A stretch of DNA of 17,015 bases, from contig CAMLSF010000083.1 in NCBI GenBank assembly GCA_946482615.1, forward strand, positions 1 through 17,015, written 5' to 3'. Shown piece by piece: positions 14,860 to 17,015 of this stretch. The translations under genes and the position numbers were made by a program. The notes beneath the pieces were generated by a model. That model saw only the letters and a program-made list of their open reading frames with translations, had not been told where the DNA came from and ran no database searches. This stretch comes from an uncultured Chromatiaceae bacterium. Lineage in GTDB: Bacteria; Pseudomonadota; Gammaproteobacteria; Enterobacterales; Alteromonadaceae. Each line of letters begins with the position of its first letter. Positions within the stretch are counted from its first letter, which is position 1.

Positions 14860-16956
14860 TTACTCAGCAGGCTCAGGATGCAACCAGACAATGTCGGTAT
14901 CCTGAGCCCTGAATTGTTGTACAAATAAAGTACCGTCATGGCCTGTAACCAGAGCCTGCGCATCTTGCGAGAGAGGCCATTGCTGTTGTTGTTGATTTTC
15001 CCAGTCATAATAGTTGAGCATTGTTCCACTGGCTGATAACCAGTACAAACCTGTTTCTGTGCTTGCCCAGGCCGATGCAGCAGTACTGCGCCAGTTAATT
15101 TGCACTGGCAAGGTCATAGTCTGACTTTGTTGCCACTGCTTTACATAAAACGAATCCTGCTGCTGTAACACCAGACTTTGCCCCGGTCCGCATTCAACAT
15201 TAACAACATCTCTGAGCAGTTCTCTGCTTTTTCCCTGTTCAAGCCGATTCAAAGCCCAGCCTTTCTGATCTGTCGATGTCCAATACAAGGAGTTATCACA
15301 GACGATAAAACGCTCGCTACCAACCAGCTTTTCTGTAAAAGGTAACAAATCTGCTGCTGTTTCTGAGAACTCAAATAACTGCCTGTCAATGAGCAGGAGC
15401 AATTTGCCGTTAAACCATAACAACTGTTGAATAGCCTGTTGGGTTTTAAACTGGCTGATTTGTTGAGTGTTTTGTCCTTGCGAGCGCCAGATTTGTGGTA
15501 AACCAGAGCGGTCAGAGATGAAATAATATTGGTTTTCATGTGCCTGCAGTAAAAACTCTGATCTGTTACTTTCGGCAAAAGGCAAAGTAACTAACTGACT
15601 GTTGTGCTCTTGCCACTGCAACTGACGTATATCTGTCACGGCTTGAGCCGGATAAACTGCTAATAATGATTGTTTCCAGACAGAGCTTTCCGCCAGATTA
15701 AAAGTCATTTCCCCAAATAACCTGCTATTTCCCGTGCGTAGCGACAAAACCTGGAGTTGTTGAGCTGATTTATTGACCAACAAATCATGCTCTCCCCACC
15801 ATGCAAGCTGATTGGCAGCAAAATCAAACTCAGAGATCACCCGCCAGTTTAAGTCTGTCAGATCCAATTCCAGCAATGAAGAATAGCTGTAACCTGTTTG
15901 CGCCAAAGCATAGGCTATTTTATCTTTAACAATGAGATGACTGATAGCACGCCACCGTGCTGGAAACTGCATTAACAAACGTTGAGATGAATCTTCTTGC
16001 CATAACCAGAGCTGAGTTTGTCCTGTCGCAGGATCTAAATCCAGCCAGTACAAACCATCCGCAGTCATTGCCTGTCCGGCGGCGCTAAACTGATGACAAG
16101 AAAAAAGTGGAACTGCCACTGAAAAACCGTTTTTTACTTTTTTACGCCAAAAGGCACAATCCTGCTGTTGTTGAGCCCGGAAAATAATATGCTCAGTATT
16201 CAGCCAATGCGGCTGGGAAAGCAGCTGATAACTTTGTTCGTCATGCCGGGATTGCATTGAGGGCAATTGCTGTACAACCCAGCGCCAGTTGGCATTGTCA
16301 GGTAGTTGATGCTGAAACACCAATAAAGAGTGGTCATTCGATAATAAAGGGCTTTGTTCTTTGCCATCCAGCGCACTGACAGGAGTCACTTGCAGATAAC
16401 GGGGTAAAGTAGCCCTTTCATTCATCTTGCTGAGCAATAGTGCAAAACCCAAACTAAAAAGTAACAGTACTAAAGTGCTGAACCAAATATAACGAATACG
16501 CTTTAATTTATTTTTCTTACTGCTGTGCCAGTTTTCTATGGCCTTTTGGGTACTAAGCAGATCAGTTGGAATGGGGCTTGCTGCACTCTCCGGCGATTCA
16601 GCTACAGGGGGCACATCAATTTCAGAAACTGGAGCCAGCCAGCAATAGCCTTTTTTTGACAAGGTAGCAATATAAGTGGGTTCCACTCTGCTATCTTGCA
16701 AAGCCCGCCGAAGAGCGGCTATGGCGCGGGTTAAGGATTCATCCGAACCTAAACCTTCCCCCCAGACACCTGATAAAATTTGTTCACGGCTGACCACCAG
16801 ATCTTTGTGATCCAGAAAAAAGTTTAATAATTTGTGCAACCGGGGTTCCAATGTCAACACCTCCGGATCAGCACTGGCTGACAGAGGCTGTAGTTGTCCA
16901 ATGGTACGCAGATACCGCCATTGACCAAAGGTCAGGTAGTCTGCCGTATGTTGCAT
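14860..16956 (-). CDS. CadC/ToxR-like membrane-tethered transcriptional regulator
   Basis: The 698-residue protein has an N-terminal OmpR/PhoB-type winged helix domain (about 8-108; LTLEPRLHKLLNFFLDH, VVSREQILSGVWG, ESLTRAIAALRRAL, YIATLSKKGYCWL), a loose linker, a basic stretch KKNKLKRIR (148-155), one membrane helix (about 156-176) and a large periplasmic domain of about 520 residues. That domain has repeated Trp/Leu strands and a TolB/PD40-like ISDRSGLPQIWR (480-491), suggesting a beta-propeller. Four periplasmic cysteines fall in two pairs, C267/C287 and C553/C589, which could form disulfides as in CadC or ToxR. The signal is unknown. The ATG at 16956 has a poor ribosome site, but a perfect TATAAT and an inverted repeat lie just upstream. 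No target gene is identified. Confidence 0.88.
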   Translation of the reverse strand: MQHTADYLTFGQWRYLRTIGQLQPLSASADPEVLTLEPRLHKLLNFFLDHKDLVVSREQILSGVWGEGLGSDESLTRAIAALRRALQDSRVEPTYIATLSKKGYCWLAPVSEIDVPPVAESPESAASPIPTDLLSTQKAIENWHSSKKNKLKRIRYIWFSTLVLLLFSLGFALLLSKMNERATLPRYLQVTPVSALDGKEQSPLLSNDHSLLVFQHQLPDNANWRWVVQQLPSMQSRHDEQSYQLLSQPHWLNTEHIIFRAQQQQDCAFWRKKVKNGFSVAVPLFSCHQFSAAGQAMTADGLYWLDLDPATGQTQLWLWQEDSSQRLLMQFPARWRAISHLIVKDKIAYALAQTGYSYSSLLELDLTDLNWRVISEFDFAANQLAWWGEHDLLVNKSAQQLQVLSLRTGNSRLFGEMTFNLAESSVWKQSLLAVYPAQAVTDIRQLQWQEHNSQLVTLPFAESNRSEFLLQAHENQYYFISDRSGLPQIWRSQGQNTQQISQFKTQQAIQQLLWFNGKLLLLIDRQLFEFSETAADLLPFTEKLVGSERFIVCDNSLYWTSTDQKGWALNRLEQGKSRELLRDVVNVECGPGQSLVLQQQDSFYVKQWQQSQTMTLPVQINWRSTAASAWASTETGLYWLSASGTMLNYYDWENQQQQQWPLSQDAQALVTGHDGTLFVQQFRAQDTDIVWLHPEPAE
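14870..14908. repeat. Long hairpin at the hemL / regulator junction
   Basis: GGCTCAGGAT (14870-14879) and ATCCTGAGCC (14899-14908) form a perfect 10-bp stem with a 19-nt loop, inside the last codons of the minus-strand regulator and 13 bp after the hemL stop. No U-run follows on either strand. It is the only strong structure available to end or protect either convergent transcript. Confidence 0.6.
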
Positions 16957-16962
16957 AAGGGG

Positions 16963-16986
16963 CCGCCTACATAAACAGGTAGGCGG
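16963..16986. promoter_or_regulatory. Operator-like inverted repeat at the start of the regulator gene
   Basis: CCGCCTAC and GTAGGCGG form a perfect 8-bp inverted repeat around 8 bp. It directly abuts the -10 hexamer and covers the predicted start site (near 16980), 6 bp before the ATG. This is a typical place for a repressor or autoregulator site; as RNA, only part of the left arm would be transcribed. Confidence 0.55.
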
Positions 16987-16992
16987 ATTATA
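16987..16992 (-). promoter_or_regulatory. -10 element of the CadC-like gene
   Basis: On the minus strand the hexamer is a perfect TATAAT, 30 bp before the ATG. A -35 at 16-17 bp (CTCTAC/TCTACT) is poor and close to the window edge. Confidence 0.55.
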
Positions 16993-17015
16993 ACCAATTC
17001 AGACGAAAAGTAGAG

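Overview
This window is a stretch of ordinary chromosome from a gammaproteobacterium, most like the Rheinheimera/Alteromonadales/Shewanella group. Evidence for this is a Na+-translocating NADH:quinone reductase (nqr) operon, FabV as enoyl reductase, a pyrB without pyrI beside hemL and hemJ, and the bolA / yajG / ampG neighbourhood. The genus is inferred from gene content and protein similarity judged by eye. I see no insertion sequence, prophage, CRISPR array, tRNA or rRNA.

Left part (1-4326, almost all minus strand): the 5' end of nqrB and complete nqrA, with a leader of about 120 nt that folds into two adjacent hairpins; a possible 35-codon plus-strand small gene; fabV, with a FadR-like operator and a second inverted repeat in front; bolA, with a good sigma70-type promoter; and alkB, a DNA-alkylation repair dioxygenase with a TTG start.

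Middle (4359-8441, plus strand): rlmG (23S rRNA methyltransferase), a YajG-type lipoprotein and a periplasmic cyclophilin sit 2-3 bp apart. After a hairpin come an unrecognised 106-residue protein and the muropeptide permease ampG. ampG ends inside its own bidirectional terminator, which is shared with a small XRE-type regulator on the minus strand. The divergent bolA | yajG-ampG arrangement resembles that of enterobacteria, with alkB and rlmG placed at the divergence point.

Right part (9085-17015): erpA (Fe-S carrier) lies downstream of a membrane-anchored coiled-coil protein, both on the minus strand. erpA has its own promoter overlapped by a nearly perfect IscR type-1 site. Divergent from them, a CLC-family anion transporter with an unusual anion filter overlaps hemJ by one base, followed by pyrB and hemL. 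hemJ and hemL both serve heme synthesis; erpA serves Fe-S delivery. The window ends with a convergent 698-residue CadC/ToxR-like membrane-tethered regulator whose start region carries a perfect TATAAT and an operator-like inverted repeat.

The window is mainly housekeeping. The best new leads are regulatory: the IscR site, the FadR-like site, the nqr leader RNA, the face-to-face clcA/DUF6776 promoters, the inverted repeat at the regulator's start site, and the candidate small gene. No wholly new multi-gene system is evident.
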